From positions 744,001 to 808,000 of the forward strand of contig JAHLEZ010000006.1 in NCBI GenBank assembly GCA_020726505.1: a stretch of DNA of 64,000 bases, written 5' to 3'. Every line of letters begins with the position of its first letter. Positions within the stretch are counted from its first letter, which is position 1. Both the position numbers and the translations under genes were made by a program. The notes below the pieces were generated by a model. That model worked only from the letters and a program-made list of their open reading frames with translations. It had not been told where the DNA came from and did not search any database. This document shows, one piece after another, positions 1-11,400 of the stretch. The stretch is from Leptodontidium sp. MPI-SDFR-AT-0119. Lineage: Eukaryota > Ascomycota > Leotiomycetes > Helotiales > Leptodontidiaceae.

Positions 1-833
1 CCCGACCGCAAAGGGTATATTGCCCGTTCAAATACAGCTCTTAGATCGAAACATGCGATTTATATTCTCTCTCTTTCGAATGCCGCCCTCCTATGTCTCA
101 CAGTCGTCCTTTTATTGAGGGGATATTTTGCCGGCTTTTGTGAAGACCCCAGTCTCCCAAAGCCCAGCTGGTTACCACCAGAGAGTAAGTGCAACCGTTT
201 TCCAATGATTGCATAAACGACACTGATTCGGGCTGCCATTTATTAGTACCAGTCAAAATCGTTCCTGAGTTCAATAGAATGTATGGAAGGCCGCCTGATG
301 AGGAGAACATCAAGGCTTGGAACGATCTCATGCCAAGTACGTACAGGGTTCGAGGGACATTAATTCCATCACTCATGCTTAATCTAACATTCAACTAGAC
401 GGGCGCGGATTCGTTACTATTCAGAATGAAACAGCACTTCCTGAAATGCCGCAATTGAACCAATCAAACCCGGTTCAACACGCCCTCATATCAGTCTTTC
501 ATCAACTCCATTGTCTTGTAAGTTTCAAGTTCGTGTTTGATTTCGTATCAAATCGTAGCTGACAACAGTTTTCTTTAGTGGGCGACCAAAGATTCATATT
601 TCAACTTGAGAGATGGCAAAGCAAATGAAACCGATGTTCTCCATTTGTCGCACTGTTGGGACTATTTGAGGCAGACAATCCAGTGTCATGCCGATACAAC
701 ATTGGAGTGGATGCCGAACCCAACCCAGCACGCGAGTAGAGGTTGGGGATATGAACATGAGTGTCGTGACTTCAATGCCGTATACGCATGGGCAGAAGAG
801 AACAAGATGAAGAGTAGTTCCGGGATTCACTAG
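1..833 (+). CDS. UstYa-family oxidase (DUF3328), 5' end outside window
   Basis: Partial gene; the reading frame is open from base 1. Exons 1-184, 247-336, 399-517 and 579-833 join in phase and give 215 residues. The protein has a single membrane helix near residues 22-38 followed by a lumenal domain. It carries the two paired signatures of the UstYa family: HQLHC at the end of exon 3 and HCWDYLRQ followed by a further Cys in exon 4. UstYa/UstYb proteins close the ether macrocycle in ustiloxin and related fungal ribosomal peptides. The nearby repeat precursor and two tyrosinases make the same role likely here. The family also occurs in other secondary-metabolite clusters, so the exact reaction is inference. 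The ending (SSSGIH) is normal in length for the family. Confidence 0.88.
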
Positions 834-1942
834 GCTACAATATCTTGGTTGCTCTGGCATGGAGACAAGACTTTGAGGGAGGATTGAATCATTTGGCGCG
901 ATATTTGGAAATAAATTGTCAAACATTTGTAACATTCTCAAATCTGTTATCTGGCTTTTGATTTTGATTTTTATGTATGCGTTCAACTATCAGTCAGTCA
1001 CATTTTGATCGAGTGAACGACTTAGCCAGCTACTGCATGAACCACAGTTCAGTCGAATTCGAACGCGGTGCTCATTTGGTTAATTGTTTGTGAAAATGCT
1101 CTTCTGATTCTCTGTTCCTGGAAGTTATCCCCCGATTACATAATAGGAGTTTTTTTTATTTTTTTTTTAAAAAAAAATTGACAACTCCGGGAGGTTATTT
1201 CAACGGCGCGGCTGCCCTGAAACCTCAGAAAAGCGTTCACATTGACAACTTTGTGACGACACTATATGATTTCCAACATAGAAGAATAATTTAGTGGTGA
1301 TCAGATCCCTCATTTCTGTGCATAAGGACAGTCAAGGTAGGAAGCAAAGTGCAGATATGGAAAACATGAGCCTGCACGTGATAAATTATCACGTGTTTCC
1401 AGTTCCAAAAAGATTTGTTGCACATCGCAAAAAGTTGCCAGTCCTCATGACCGCATTGGGACAGAAAAGACTAGCTACTTTTCTCGCTTCGACCATCCGG
1501 GACAACAATTACAACACTCAATAGCGCAACAACACTGGAACTGTGGTAGATAAAATCTTCTATTCTAGTAGCTGGGTGATTATATTGTAATTTCCAGCAT
1601 GGAAATACTTTTAAGTGACGGACAGGAATGATCAGATCCTTAATGAATGGTTCCATGTCTTCAAAACCAGTCATTGACAGGGGTCAGGGTGGTCAGGGCG
1701 AGTTCTATTTCAAGCGGTATTCGTAGAGACTTTGACTCCCCCCGGTGATTATGCACAATGGAACATTCACTATTCTAGATAAATCATTTAGCCATGAATA
1801 GAATTTGAATGATAAATTTGAGAAGCGCACACTGCCAAGAACCCGCATGATTGTTTAGACTAGCTAACGATTGTGTAGTTGCAGCAGACTATTCGTAACC
1901 AACCACAATGAAATATTGTTCCTCCAAAAGTCTCAACGTGCC
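834..1942. other. Intergenic region between convergent genes
   Basis: About 1.1 kb between the 3' end of the UstYa-like gene and the 3' end of the precursor gene. I see no convincing coding sequence. It contains an A/T homopolymer tract at about 1150-1180 and a CACGTG-containing palindrome at 1375-1395. Confidence 0.6.
1375..1395. promoter_or_regulatory. Palindrome with two CACGTG boxes and GATAA/TTATC arms
   Basis: Two 10-bp arms (CACGTGATAA and its exact complement) flank a single base. CACGTG is the bHLH E-box and GATAA is a GATA-factor core, so this could bind regulators. It lies between two convergent 3' ends rather than in a clear promoter. Function is inference; the symmetry is seen directly. 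Confidence 0.35.
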
Positions 1943-2591
1943 CTACATCTTGTCTACATCGATGCCTCCGACGTAGTCCTCAACTGTCTGGAGGGGAGTT
2001 CGCTTCTTATCAACGTCGATCCCTCCGACATAATCCTCCACAGTTTGAAGTGGGCTACGCTTCTTATCGACATCAATCCCTCCAACATAATCCTCGACAG
2101 TCTGAACTGGGCTTCGCTTCTTGTCCACATCAATGCCGCCAACATAATCCTCCACAGTTTGAAGTGGGCTACGCTTCTTATCCACATCGATACCGCCGAC
2201 GTAGTCCTCAACGGTTTGCAGTGGGCTTCGTTTTTTGTCAACATCGATACCTCCAACGTAATCTTCGACAGTTTGTAGTAGGCTTCGCTTCTTGTCTACG
2301 TCAATACCGCCGACATAATCTTCAACTGTCTGGACAGGATTTCGCTTGGCCACAAAAAGGCGGGGTGGATTGTGGTCCTATGAACTCAGGTCAGAAATCG
2401 GAGCACTATTGTGGTAGGTTTAAAGAGTTCATCAATGATGAGATTCGTGTTTTTGACTTGAAGCTCTAGAATTCGGGTGGATGAAATAATAGTCTGAAGT
2501 CATCTGGTGTGGGTTGACTCACAATCGGGGCAGGAGCTGCTTGTGCAGCAGCGCAGAATGCTAGGATGAGGAGAGATTGGTAGTACTTCAT
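1943..2591 (-). CDS. Dikaritin-type RiPP precursor with seven YVGGID core repeats
   Basis: Two exons (2591-2523 and 2377-1943) join in phase 0 across a GTGAGT...TAG intron of 145 bp, giving about 167 residues. Exon 1 is a clean signal peptide: Lys, a hydrophobic stretch, then an AQAAPA cleavage-type end. Exon 2 has a short leader ending in AKR, then seven near-identical 19-residue units, each with QTVEDYVGGIDVDK. The first six units end in KKR, a Kex2-type dibasic site; the last ends DKM at the stop. This matches precursors such as UstA and PhomA, where repeated cores are cut out by kexin and cyclised. The likely core is YVGGID. A UstYa-family oxidase and two tyrosinases flank it. The product, and whether it is bioactive or toxic, cannot be read from sequence. 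Confidence 0.9.
1946..2341 (-). repeat. Seven tandem 57-bp coding repeats of the RiPP precursor
   Basis: Six complete units plus a last unit one codon short encode 19-residue repeats. The octapeptide YVGGIDVD is the same in all seven, yet most third codon positions vary between units. Only the linker varies in protein: NP, SL, SP or TP, then V or L, then Gln. The pattern indicates selection on the peptide rather than recent DNA copying alone. Because of the repeat, the other frames of this stretch are also open; I read those as shadows. Confidence 0.95.
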
Positions 2592-4156
2592 TTTGATGGT
2601 GCTGTGACGAATTGATATATTTAAGACAGATAGTATGATCACGATTGAGTTTGATTGTGTGGTGCTTGGGAGCTGATGGAGCAAAATTAGAGTAAAGTGT
2701 TGGAGCGGACTTTATATATTTGATTTCCATCCCTTAACAAGCTTGACTTTTTGCCATGAAACATTCAATAAGTCCCATTGAATCCAATGATTATGTTCAG
2801 TTCAGCTATGACAAAGTATAGCCCCTGATATACAAACGGGTTGATGCTGTCGAAGCCGATTGGAGACGATTCTTCCAACCTCTGGGATCGGCATTCAAAA
2901 TGAAGCTTTTGATAGACGCTTCTGCACCTCCAAATCAGAATCAAGACTAGATTTGAAACGATTGTACATACACTAGCTCTAACCCAATTGTGATGTTGGT
3001 TCAAGGCATCGGTAGAGTTGCATTATTTAGGAAGCTTCTACAAGGTTGTGAGCAGAGAGCTGAACTGGGAGTCAAACAAATCCCTCAGAAAGTTTAGCAG
3101 ATATTTCAAGAATATTGACCTGCATATTATAATATGATACGGAGCGACGGAGTCCGCAAAACCTTACTTTCAAGGTCTCCAATCTTGTGGTCAAGCTCCA
3201 TCTATGAATTTTCTAGCTGGAAGTGTCCTCAAACCACTCGGCCCGGCTCGAGATATTACAAAAAGTCTATTCCCTCGAGTATCCCTCGGGCATGGTCTCA
3301 CAATCCCCGCCAAAAAGTATCAAAGGTATCCCGCGGGTCACTTGCGCTAAGTTTGCAAAATGGGTTTGGAACAGATGAAGAAACCCTGTTGGGCGATCAA
3401 CTTCTTGCAGTCTTCGCCACTGTTTGAACACCACGGTGTATTGAATTTGAACCCCTGCTTGCTGAACTTCTGCAAACTTGCCGGAACTTAAATTGGAAGA
3501 GTGAGCTTTCTCGGGCTCGTCAAAATATGGCAAAAGCAGTCATCAGTTCTGCACTGAGACTTAATAAATGCTCTTTAACATTTTGAAATCGAACATATTA
3601 ATTGTCACATTAACTTATCTATAGTTCACTACTGAAACAAAGTGAATATAAAAGTACAGTGCTCCTTACCTGTATTCCAAGGTGACGATTTCTAGACATA
3701 GTTTCCTGGATTTGAAGCAATAATGGGACTCTCCAGATTCTTCAATCCTCTGGAAACAAGCTTTCCAGCTCAACACGCAAGACGGAAGCTCCCGGAGCAT
3801 TGGCATGATCTACAATTTGAGTGGATGAACGGGGGAGGTGACGAACGCTGTTAGAAAAGTGACAGGAACAACCGGGAGTCCAGGACAGAGTCAAAATCTG
3901 TTTCGAGGAAAAGTATTTGACAACGCTAAACAAAGTTTTATCCCACTCTGACTCTGGAGCCCATCCTTGATTTGGACCTTGTAGTCAGCCATTAGGTTTC
4001 AAACCAATCCAGGGGTCAGCCTCTCGCATCCAGAGTCTCCGTAAATTGAAATCCCACCACCCACGCCATACCTGCCCCCAGCTCTTCGAAGTTCTTTAGC
4101 ATCTATTTTTCTACAAGCACGAGATTCTCGCTCCTTTCAAACCAAATTTCGATCAT
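2592..4156. other. Divergent promoter region of precursor and tyrosinase 1
   Basis: About 1.56 kb between the starts of two divergently transcribed cluster genes, so it should carry control sites for both. Apart from the TATA box at 2711-2718 and a TATA-like TATAAAA at about 3645, I see no clear site. Positions 3134-3427 contain a short open frame with a weak ketopantoate-reductase-like stretch (LSLQNGFGT), perhaps a gene relic. Confidence 0.5.
2711..2718 (-). promoter_or_regulatory. TATA box of the precursor gene
   Basis: TATATAAA on the minus strand, about 120 bases upstream of the precursor start codon at 2591. The spacing suits a short 5' leader and strong TATA-driven transcription. Assigned from motif and distance only. 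Confidence 0.45.
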
Positions 4157-5559
4157 ATGTCACATATTACAGCAATGTTGCAGTTTATTTCATTCAGAAA
4201 CCCACGAGAATTGAAGATTGAATCATGGAAATACAATCCACTAGCTGAAAATGATGATGACAATGAAGAAAATTGTATGCTACCACAGCAGTTCGAAGAA
4301 AAGTAAGATGCGCGCAACTTTGAAATTTCCAAAAAAGAAAATTCAAGTCATGGCATGAGTTCTAGCAATTGACATATTAAATAGGGCCATTAAGAAAAGA
4401 CGCGGCTACTACGCTTGGATCTCACTTGGATTCTTTATACTCTTGCTGTTCTCTGGAGTCATTTTCGTATGGAAAGACACACAAGCCATCGGGACCACAC
4501 CAATCGATCACTCCAAACTTTGCCACAAGCCGTCCGTGAGAAAGGAATGGCGCTCTCTGAATTCCAGTTCCCAACAAGCCTACATTTCAGCCGTCATTTG
4601 TCTCATGCACCATCCATCCATCTTCCAAGAGGACACTTCGTATTACGATGATTTCATATATGCACACTCACAAACGGGACGGTATTCCCATTATGCAGCG
4701 GCATTCCTCCCTTGGCATCGTATGTACGTACGTACTTTCGAGCGGGCGCTACAAGAGAAATGTGAATACCGAGGGGCCCAACCGTAAGCTGCCCTTTGTT
4801 TCTCGCCTTCAAAAGACAAATAGAAATCCGAATTAACTTAGATTAAAAGGTACTGGGACTGGACACTGGACTCGGAAGACTTATCAAAATCTTCAATCTG
4901 GGACCCCGTTCATGGTTTTGGAGGGAACGGCGATCTCAGTACCCCCGTTACTCTCCATGAAGGTCACTGCGTCCTTGACGGACCCTTCGCAAATACAACA
5001 CGCGCATGGAAAGCTCTTAGTCATGGACAATTTCATGATGTCGCTCTAGAACCACATTGCTTAAGCCGTGGTTTTTTCAACGCAGGAACACTGACAGAAG
5101 CCGAAAAGAAGAAAAGCCGGAACTTTCATAATCGCCTCTCACCAGATGAAGTAGAGAAAACTCTCCAACAACCGGACTATATGTCTTTCTTTAAGGAGTT
5201 TGAAACCGGTGCTCATAATGCAATCCCGTCTCTCATCAGAGGAGATTGGCTAGTTTTCTCGGCTCCGAATGGTATGTCATTATCTTTATCACCAAACACC
5301 GGAGAATGACTAATGATCTCTAGACCCGGTGTTTTTCTTGCACCATACCCAAGTCGATCGTTTGTGGTGGTTGTGGCAACAACGAGATGCGAAGACGCGG
5401 ACGAAAGAGTACCATGGTCCAAAGGAAGATTTCCGCCATCATGCCGAAAGTGCTGGCTCTAAGATTTCCGATGTGCTACCAATGGGCGGGTTGGTAGAAG
5501 ATGGAAAGGTGGGGAATTTTATGGATACCAAGAATGGAATCTTGTGTTATCAGTACTGA
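4157..5559 (+). CDS. Membrane-anchored tyrosinase-like protein 1 (UstQ-like), altered CuB site
   Basis: Exons 4157-4302, 4385-4783, 4850-5271 and 5324-5559 give 400 residues. A cytosolic tail of about 50 residues precedes one membrane helix (around WISLGFFILLLFSGVIFVW), so the catalytic domain should face the secretory lumen. The CuA site looks complete: a His in YAHSQ, then His and His nine apart in SHYAAAFLPWHR. The CuB site has HNAIP where tyrosinase 2 and typical tyrosinases have HNxxH, so the second His is Pro (codon 5226-5228); DPVFFLHHTQVDRLWW is intact. Tyrosinases in dikaritin clusters hydroxylate the core Tyr. With a copper ligand replaced, activity may be lost or changed. ATG 4157 was chosen because it opens in phase with the helix exon; ATG 4175 is an alternative. 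Confidence 0.85.
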
Positions 5560-6616
5560 GGGGGGATGGGTGGTTGTTCATGGGCGGTCATTTTTTCTGG
5601 AATTCCTTTGGTTCATGGCCAACTTGTTGTCTCGTAAGAATTTTGCAGATCATCAATTACTTCTACCCTTGTCAGAATATCATATCAATTATTATGTATA
5701 TCCATCTCAATGAAATCATGCGGATTGCGTCGATCCTCCAAGATGCATAGTTCTAAATTACCTCGATTTCTTCATTTGACTGACCCGCCAACGACAATCC
5801 AACGATCTTCAGCATTTACGAAGATTTGCAGTATACTCTCTATCGCGATGGCCTAGCTACCCTCAGCTCCGCTTCTCCCCTTCTCGGCCATGTTTCAACT
5901 GTTGACTTTACCTCCGAGTCATGAATCGTTAAGCGGGAATTCTGATAGCAGCTCGACTTTTGAATTCACCACCCAGAACTCACGACAGCGAGATAAAGTT
6001 TCGGTTTGGATCCAAAATCCCGAGTGATTATGAGCGATCACACCGTAGATCTTTACGGGAATACCCCCTAAGATCCTTCAGACTAGTGCACTTCCGTATA
6101 AAAAGCTACCCCTCTGTCAGCTGGTGTGCAAATCTTGATCCTGATTCCATGTCAACTCTCTTCCAGAAAAACTCAAAACTCGTAAACTTATCGTGCGGCG
6201 ATTAGCTCTTCAAAAGGGATCTTATGTTTGGGATGAAAGTATGAGTATGCCGCGGCTCGGATTCAACCCTGCCCCGATAAGCACATTGTATATAGAGTTT
6301 TCGCATGGAACTTGATACACTGAGTCAAAATCCCTAGAAGTTTGGCTTCGATTTGCTTTCCATAGATGCCGAAAGGAGTTATTCACGAACATGTAGTCAT
6401 GTTGGTGTCTAACGGCCTGGAACTTCAATTTCGAAGATGATGAGGGAGCTATCTCAGTCTGGAGCTATTCATCTCTAACTCTACACACACGCCACAGCAG
6501 TCAAACTTGAGGCCCCCAAGATACTCCATAATGTTTTGGTGATTGAATCCCCCGTTATCAAAGAAATTTTGTTGACAGTTGCAATAAACAAAGACTGCTC
6601 TACACATCAAGAAATC
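5560..6616. other. Intergenic region upstream of tyrosinase 2
   Basis: About 1.06 kb between the two tandem tyrosinases. A TATAAAAA motif lies at about 6098, some 500 bases before the chosen start. No coding sequence was recognised. Confidence 0.5.
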
Positions 6617-8044
6617 ATGTTCCACAGAATCCAGAAATTTATCCAGAAGAAGCTAGACGAGAAGCGATACACACCCCTCTCAAAATCCGACTGCGAAGAC
6701 CAGATTCCGGAACATTCAGTCAATGAGAAAGATCCTCCACAGTGAGTCCCTCATCGAACTATTACACCTCCCAAAATAATCCACAATCCTCACAACAGAA
6801 AATCTCCAGGACACAGCACAAAATACTGTTAATTCTCTTATTCGCGATATCTCTGCTCGGACTATCCAGTGTGTTCATCTTGATATCCCGCGCTTCACTC
6901 TGGGCTTCAATCAAAAATTCATCCACCAAGTCTGCACACAATCACGCCTGTACACAGCCTGAAATCCGGCACGAATGGCGTGCCCTCTCATCTAGTGAGA
7001 AGGAAGATTTCATTCAAGCCGTCAATTGTTTGAGTACAGTGCCTACGACGTGGCGAACGAACGGGACGTTGTATGACGATTATGCGTTTTTGCATGGTGG
7101 GATTGGATCGTGGTGTTTGTACTCCCCATATCTTGAGACTTGCCATGGCCGCTTTTGCTGATATAGAGAGGTCTACAGCGCATCGATCGGCTTCTTTCCT
7201 GCCCTGGCACAGATACACGCTATATACATGGCAGAAAGCACTGAAAGAGCATTGTGGATTCAAAGGCACCATCCCGTTCGTATCCACCATTTGCACTTAC
7301 CCAACTCCAATCCCCACCAAGTATGAGGCTCTGACAAAACCAGGTACTGGAACTGGGAGCTAGACTGGCACAACCTCTCCAACAGCTCAATCTGGTCCAA
7401 CAGTACCGGTTTCGGCGGGGACGGCGACCGCAGCCTGCCAATAACAGTTGGAGAAGGCCGCTGTGTAACCGACGGCCCATTCAAGGATTTACGACCTATT
7501 ATGTATAACCATACATTTACACAGCATTGTCTCTCGCGCGGATTCCGAGATGGCGATATGGTGGGAAAATTACCTAGGGAGCCGTTCGGTCCCGAGTCGA
7601 TTGGTGGGATGATGCGGAATGAGACGTACAAGGGCTTCATTAGGCGGGTTGAGTTCCTGCTGCATAATCGTATGCATTCGGCGATTGGTGGGGACTTTTT
7701 GGCTTTGACGGCTGCGAATGGTATGTAAGATTAAAATCTCGAAAAGCGAACGATGGAATCTTTGGTGATGGTAAGGAGATAGCTTTTGGCTAACGTGTTG
7801 TGATATCCCTCCTGCAGATCCGATATTCTTCGTGCATCATGCGCAGATCGATCGCCTTTGGTGGAAGTGGCAGTTAGAATCACCGTCCAGGAGACTTCAT
7901 GAGTATGAAGGGAAGCATATGTATAACTCGACGGGGGAGGCGAGCGTTGATGATGTTCTTGTTTTTGGAGGATTGGTTGAGGATATTCCTGTGTCGAAGG
8001 TGATGAGTACCGAGAATGGCTTTCTGTGTTATCGGTATGGATAG
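6617..8044 (+). CDS. Membrane-anchored tyrosinase 2 (UstQ-like)
   Basis: Exons 6617-6741, 6810-7112, 7171-7275, 7344-7720 and 7818-8044 join in phase to 378 residues. It has the same plan as the upstream paralogue: short charged N-terminal tail, one membrane helix (KILLILLFAISLLGLSSVFIL), then the tyrosinase domain. The copper ligands look complete: His in FLHGG and the His pair of HRSASFLPWHR for CuA; HNRMH and DPIFFVHHAQIDRLWW for CuB. It is therefore the better candidate for hydroxylating the Tyr of the YVGGID core. The C-terminus (GFLCYRYG) matches that of tyrosinase 1 (GILCYQY), showing a tandem duplication. The enzyme could instead act on another phenol, but the precursor next door makes the peptide the likely substrate. 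Confidence 0.88.
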
Positions 8045-8447
8045 ATAAAATCTAGCTTAACGCACTGTTTGGTTGACGGTGGAAGCAACTCTACCGAAGT
8101 ACGTCAGTGGAAGACTTGACATACACCCAGCTCATAGACCTAAAGAGCACCCTGTCGATGTGACACCCATCATGATGCAGCTTCTCGTGAATTTCGATCA
8201 CAAGAAATGGCATGCCAACCGAGTACTTCGACAGAACTTACTAATCAACACGCTCCCAAACTTTCCACACCACGCAGAAATTGCATCAGAAGTACACACG
8301 TGCGTGATCTCGCTTAGGGCCCTTGAACTTGTTGCTTACAGAAATACGACTAAGAATACAACGTATATATGTGCTCGCGAGGGTATTCAAACTCCAGGTA
8401 AATCATGCAGAAAGAAACATTCCCATAAATCCCAGCAATCACGGCGA

Positions 8448-11400
8448 TTATGGCGGTAATGTCTCGCCCTTGTTCTCCTCCGCGGCCCCTTCATCATCAT
8501 CCAACTCCTCAATCCTTGACTCAGCACCCAGTTCCTCGAGCCGCGCTTTAGATTTTGATGTGGAAATATCAGCACCGTCCTCATCCCCATTTATTCCCTC
8601 GCTTCCCCGGAAAAACGCCGTGAAGACAGCGACAACATCGCGATGTCCTTCTCTAACGGCCGCCTCAAATGGAGTCTCCCCGTAATGCGTCGTCTCGAAA
8701 TCAACACCCGCTTCGAGCATGAACTTCACTACCTCTGCACGTCCACGGAACGCCGCAGTATAAATTGGTGCACCGAGCGTTAAGGTCCTCGTATTGATTT
8801 CCCCCATCGTCATGCGCTTCATCAGCTCCTTGACCAGACTTACATTGCCAGCTTCGCAGGCAAAGACGAGGGGCGAGAAATTATGCCGTAGTCTGGGCGA
8901 GACGGTGGCGCCGTTCTCGATGAGGAACAGTGCGAGAGCGGTGGTTTCTTCATGTTTCTTGCGGCGTGCGGCGAGGCGGCAGAGAGGCGTAGATCCGCCT
9001 GGTGCAGCCTGATTGATGTCAAGTCCACGTGAGAGGAGGAGTTCGATGAATATTTTGTCGGAGGAATCGCCGGCGTAGAACAAAGCACCGCAGCCACAGA
9101 CGTCGACTGCATGGACATTGGCGCCTTCTTGTATGAGGTAGTTTGCTACGTCGGCATTCTCGCCGTAGATTGAAGCGAGTAGCATGGTGTAACCTTCCCT
9201 GTCCCTTAGTTCCAGGTGTGGTGACATGCCATCTGCAGAAGTTTCAGTAAATGCTTCTCAAGAGAGAAAAAAGGAAGAAACCCCCCCCCCCCCCCCACCG
9301 ATGAGGCGCTCCTACCAGGTTTCCTATCGTCATCAATGACCTTTCCGTCGACTCCAATAGTGAGGACCACGGCGGTGGAAGCTTTCAAAAGCATCTTGAC
9401 AACATCCAAATATCCATTCTCAGCTGCAAGATGAAGTGGAATTTGCATGTCTTTGTTCCTTGCTGTGAGATTAGCCCCATGGTCAATGAGAACTCGAACA
9501 ACATCAAGCCTCCCATCTGAGGCCGCGCAGTGCAAAGGTTGGTTCTGAGACTCGTCTTCCACATCAATGGACGCTCCATAATCAAGAAGAAGCTCCACAA
9601 CTGCCGTATAACCTCTATGACAAGCTATATGCAGTGGTGCTTCTTCGTCTTCTCCAATAACAGCATTTGGGTCACTCCCCGTTACAAGGAAAGCAACGAC
9701 CTCAGTGGCTGTTCCCGAGTTGATAGCGTCAAACAAGGTCGAAGGCTTGGGCTCTGCAGGCAGAATCCTGAATAGAGTTGCGAATATCGGCACGTTCACA
9801 GGTCTTTCATTGGGTTGATTGTCGGTGTTTCCAAGTACCAGTTCAGTACATTCTCCATCCGTATTTTTGACCTGAGCGGCATGTCTTGCAGCTATTTCCA
9901 GCGCAAATTTCAGTTCCGTATGTTTTTGCTGCTCAGCGATCATCCACGGCATCATACCATCCTCATTTTCAAGGTTAGCAAGTGCCCCGTTATCTACAAG
10001 GTGTCGTGCAGAACTAATGGCCCCTCTCTCTGCTGCAAAATGCAGTGGTGTGTTTCCAACAATCGCTTTGGCGTTCACGTCTGCGCCATACTGAATTAGT
10101 ATACTCATGGAGGCGATGTTGCAAACGACGGCTGCTAAGTGCAATGGAGTTACTTGGTCAATGAGTCCTGGCGCATTAACGTCTCCAAGTCTTCCCGTGT
10201 CGTGTAGAAGAAGAATTACCTCAACGCGGTTATGTAGCGCGGCAATATGTAAAGGAAGAAGGCCACGACTCGTTCTAGTCTCCAAAGCTTTCTCAAAAGC
10301 CTCAGACCTCGGACTGCTCGAATTTGCTTGATCGATCCAGAGTCTGACGCAGGAAGTTCTGCCTTGGAATATTGCTTGATGAAGCGCTGAGTAGCCGTTC
10401 TCGTTCAAAAGTTCCAGACTAGGGTTGAATTTGAAGATTTCTTTGATACCAGCCGCAAATCCATTGGAGGCTAGATGGTGCAGAGCTGTCCATCGTCCAC
10501 CATTGATGCAGTTGACGTCGGCTCCTCTATCCAGGAGCCTCCTGATAATTGTAGCTCGTATCTCTGAGGATTGTTCATCGAAGCTGTTCGTGGCAAACAA
10601 AAGGGGCGAATTTCCAAGCTGATCGAGTACATTGACGTCAACAGTCTCCGTCTCGAGAAGAATATCCAAGATTCGAAGCATGTCATGGTCATCGGCCGTA
10701 GGTCCCCCACCAGCTGGTCGGACGCTTGGCGGTGGTGGACGAGGTACGCGCATCAAGGGGTTTGCGTAGGGATCCGTCGATGCTGCTGGTGGTGGCCCCG
10801 GTCCCTGTCCTGGGCGACGCATCGGGGGTGGTACTGGAATTGCCCTATCAGGATACACCGCAGAATGTAACACGCTGAATACTCGAAGTTCCTTTGAATT
10901 CCATAGTGAGGTGTCCTTCGGTATTAGCATTCGAATAATTTCGGTTGCAGCCCGACCTCTGACAGCCAGCTGGAGGGGCAATTCGCCAGTCTTGTCCGGC
11001 AAGTTCTTCATGTCTTCGCCCTCGTTGAGTAGTCGAATAATCTCCTCCGGTACGACATTGATGTAGCGCCGCCTGAGAACAGCATGCAGAAGAGAGTTCC
11101 CGAGTTTGTCGACTGCCTTAAGACTGCACCCAGCGGCTACCAACCGCTTTAGTAACTCTACATCTCTGTCATCAAGTGGATTATCAGCCCCAAGAAGCGA
11201 ATGAAGCGTCGAAGTCTCTTCTTTCCCAACTTGATTCAAGAGAGGGCTGACACCTTTGCCGAGGACGAGGTCGACTATCTCCAACCTCTTCGCCCGGGCC
11301 CGCAAAGCCAAATGAAGAAGATTGAGGCCCTCTGTAAGAATACTGAGATCGATCTCAGGGACATTAAGCAGAAATTTAACTGCTTCTAAATTGCCGAAAA

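Noticed and set aside
1294..1524. 76-codon plus-strand frame between the UstYa gene and the precursor
   Set aside because: Short, overlaps the palindrome, and shows no recognisable feature.
2050..2469. Long open frames in other phases across the precursor repeats
   Set aside because: They arise because a 57-bp unit (a multiple of three) keeps every phase open; only one frame has a signal peptide and cleavage sites.
9281..9296. Run of 16 C bases that might be a frameshift hotspot
   Set aside because: It lies inside the last NLR intron, so length changes would not alter the protein.
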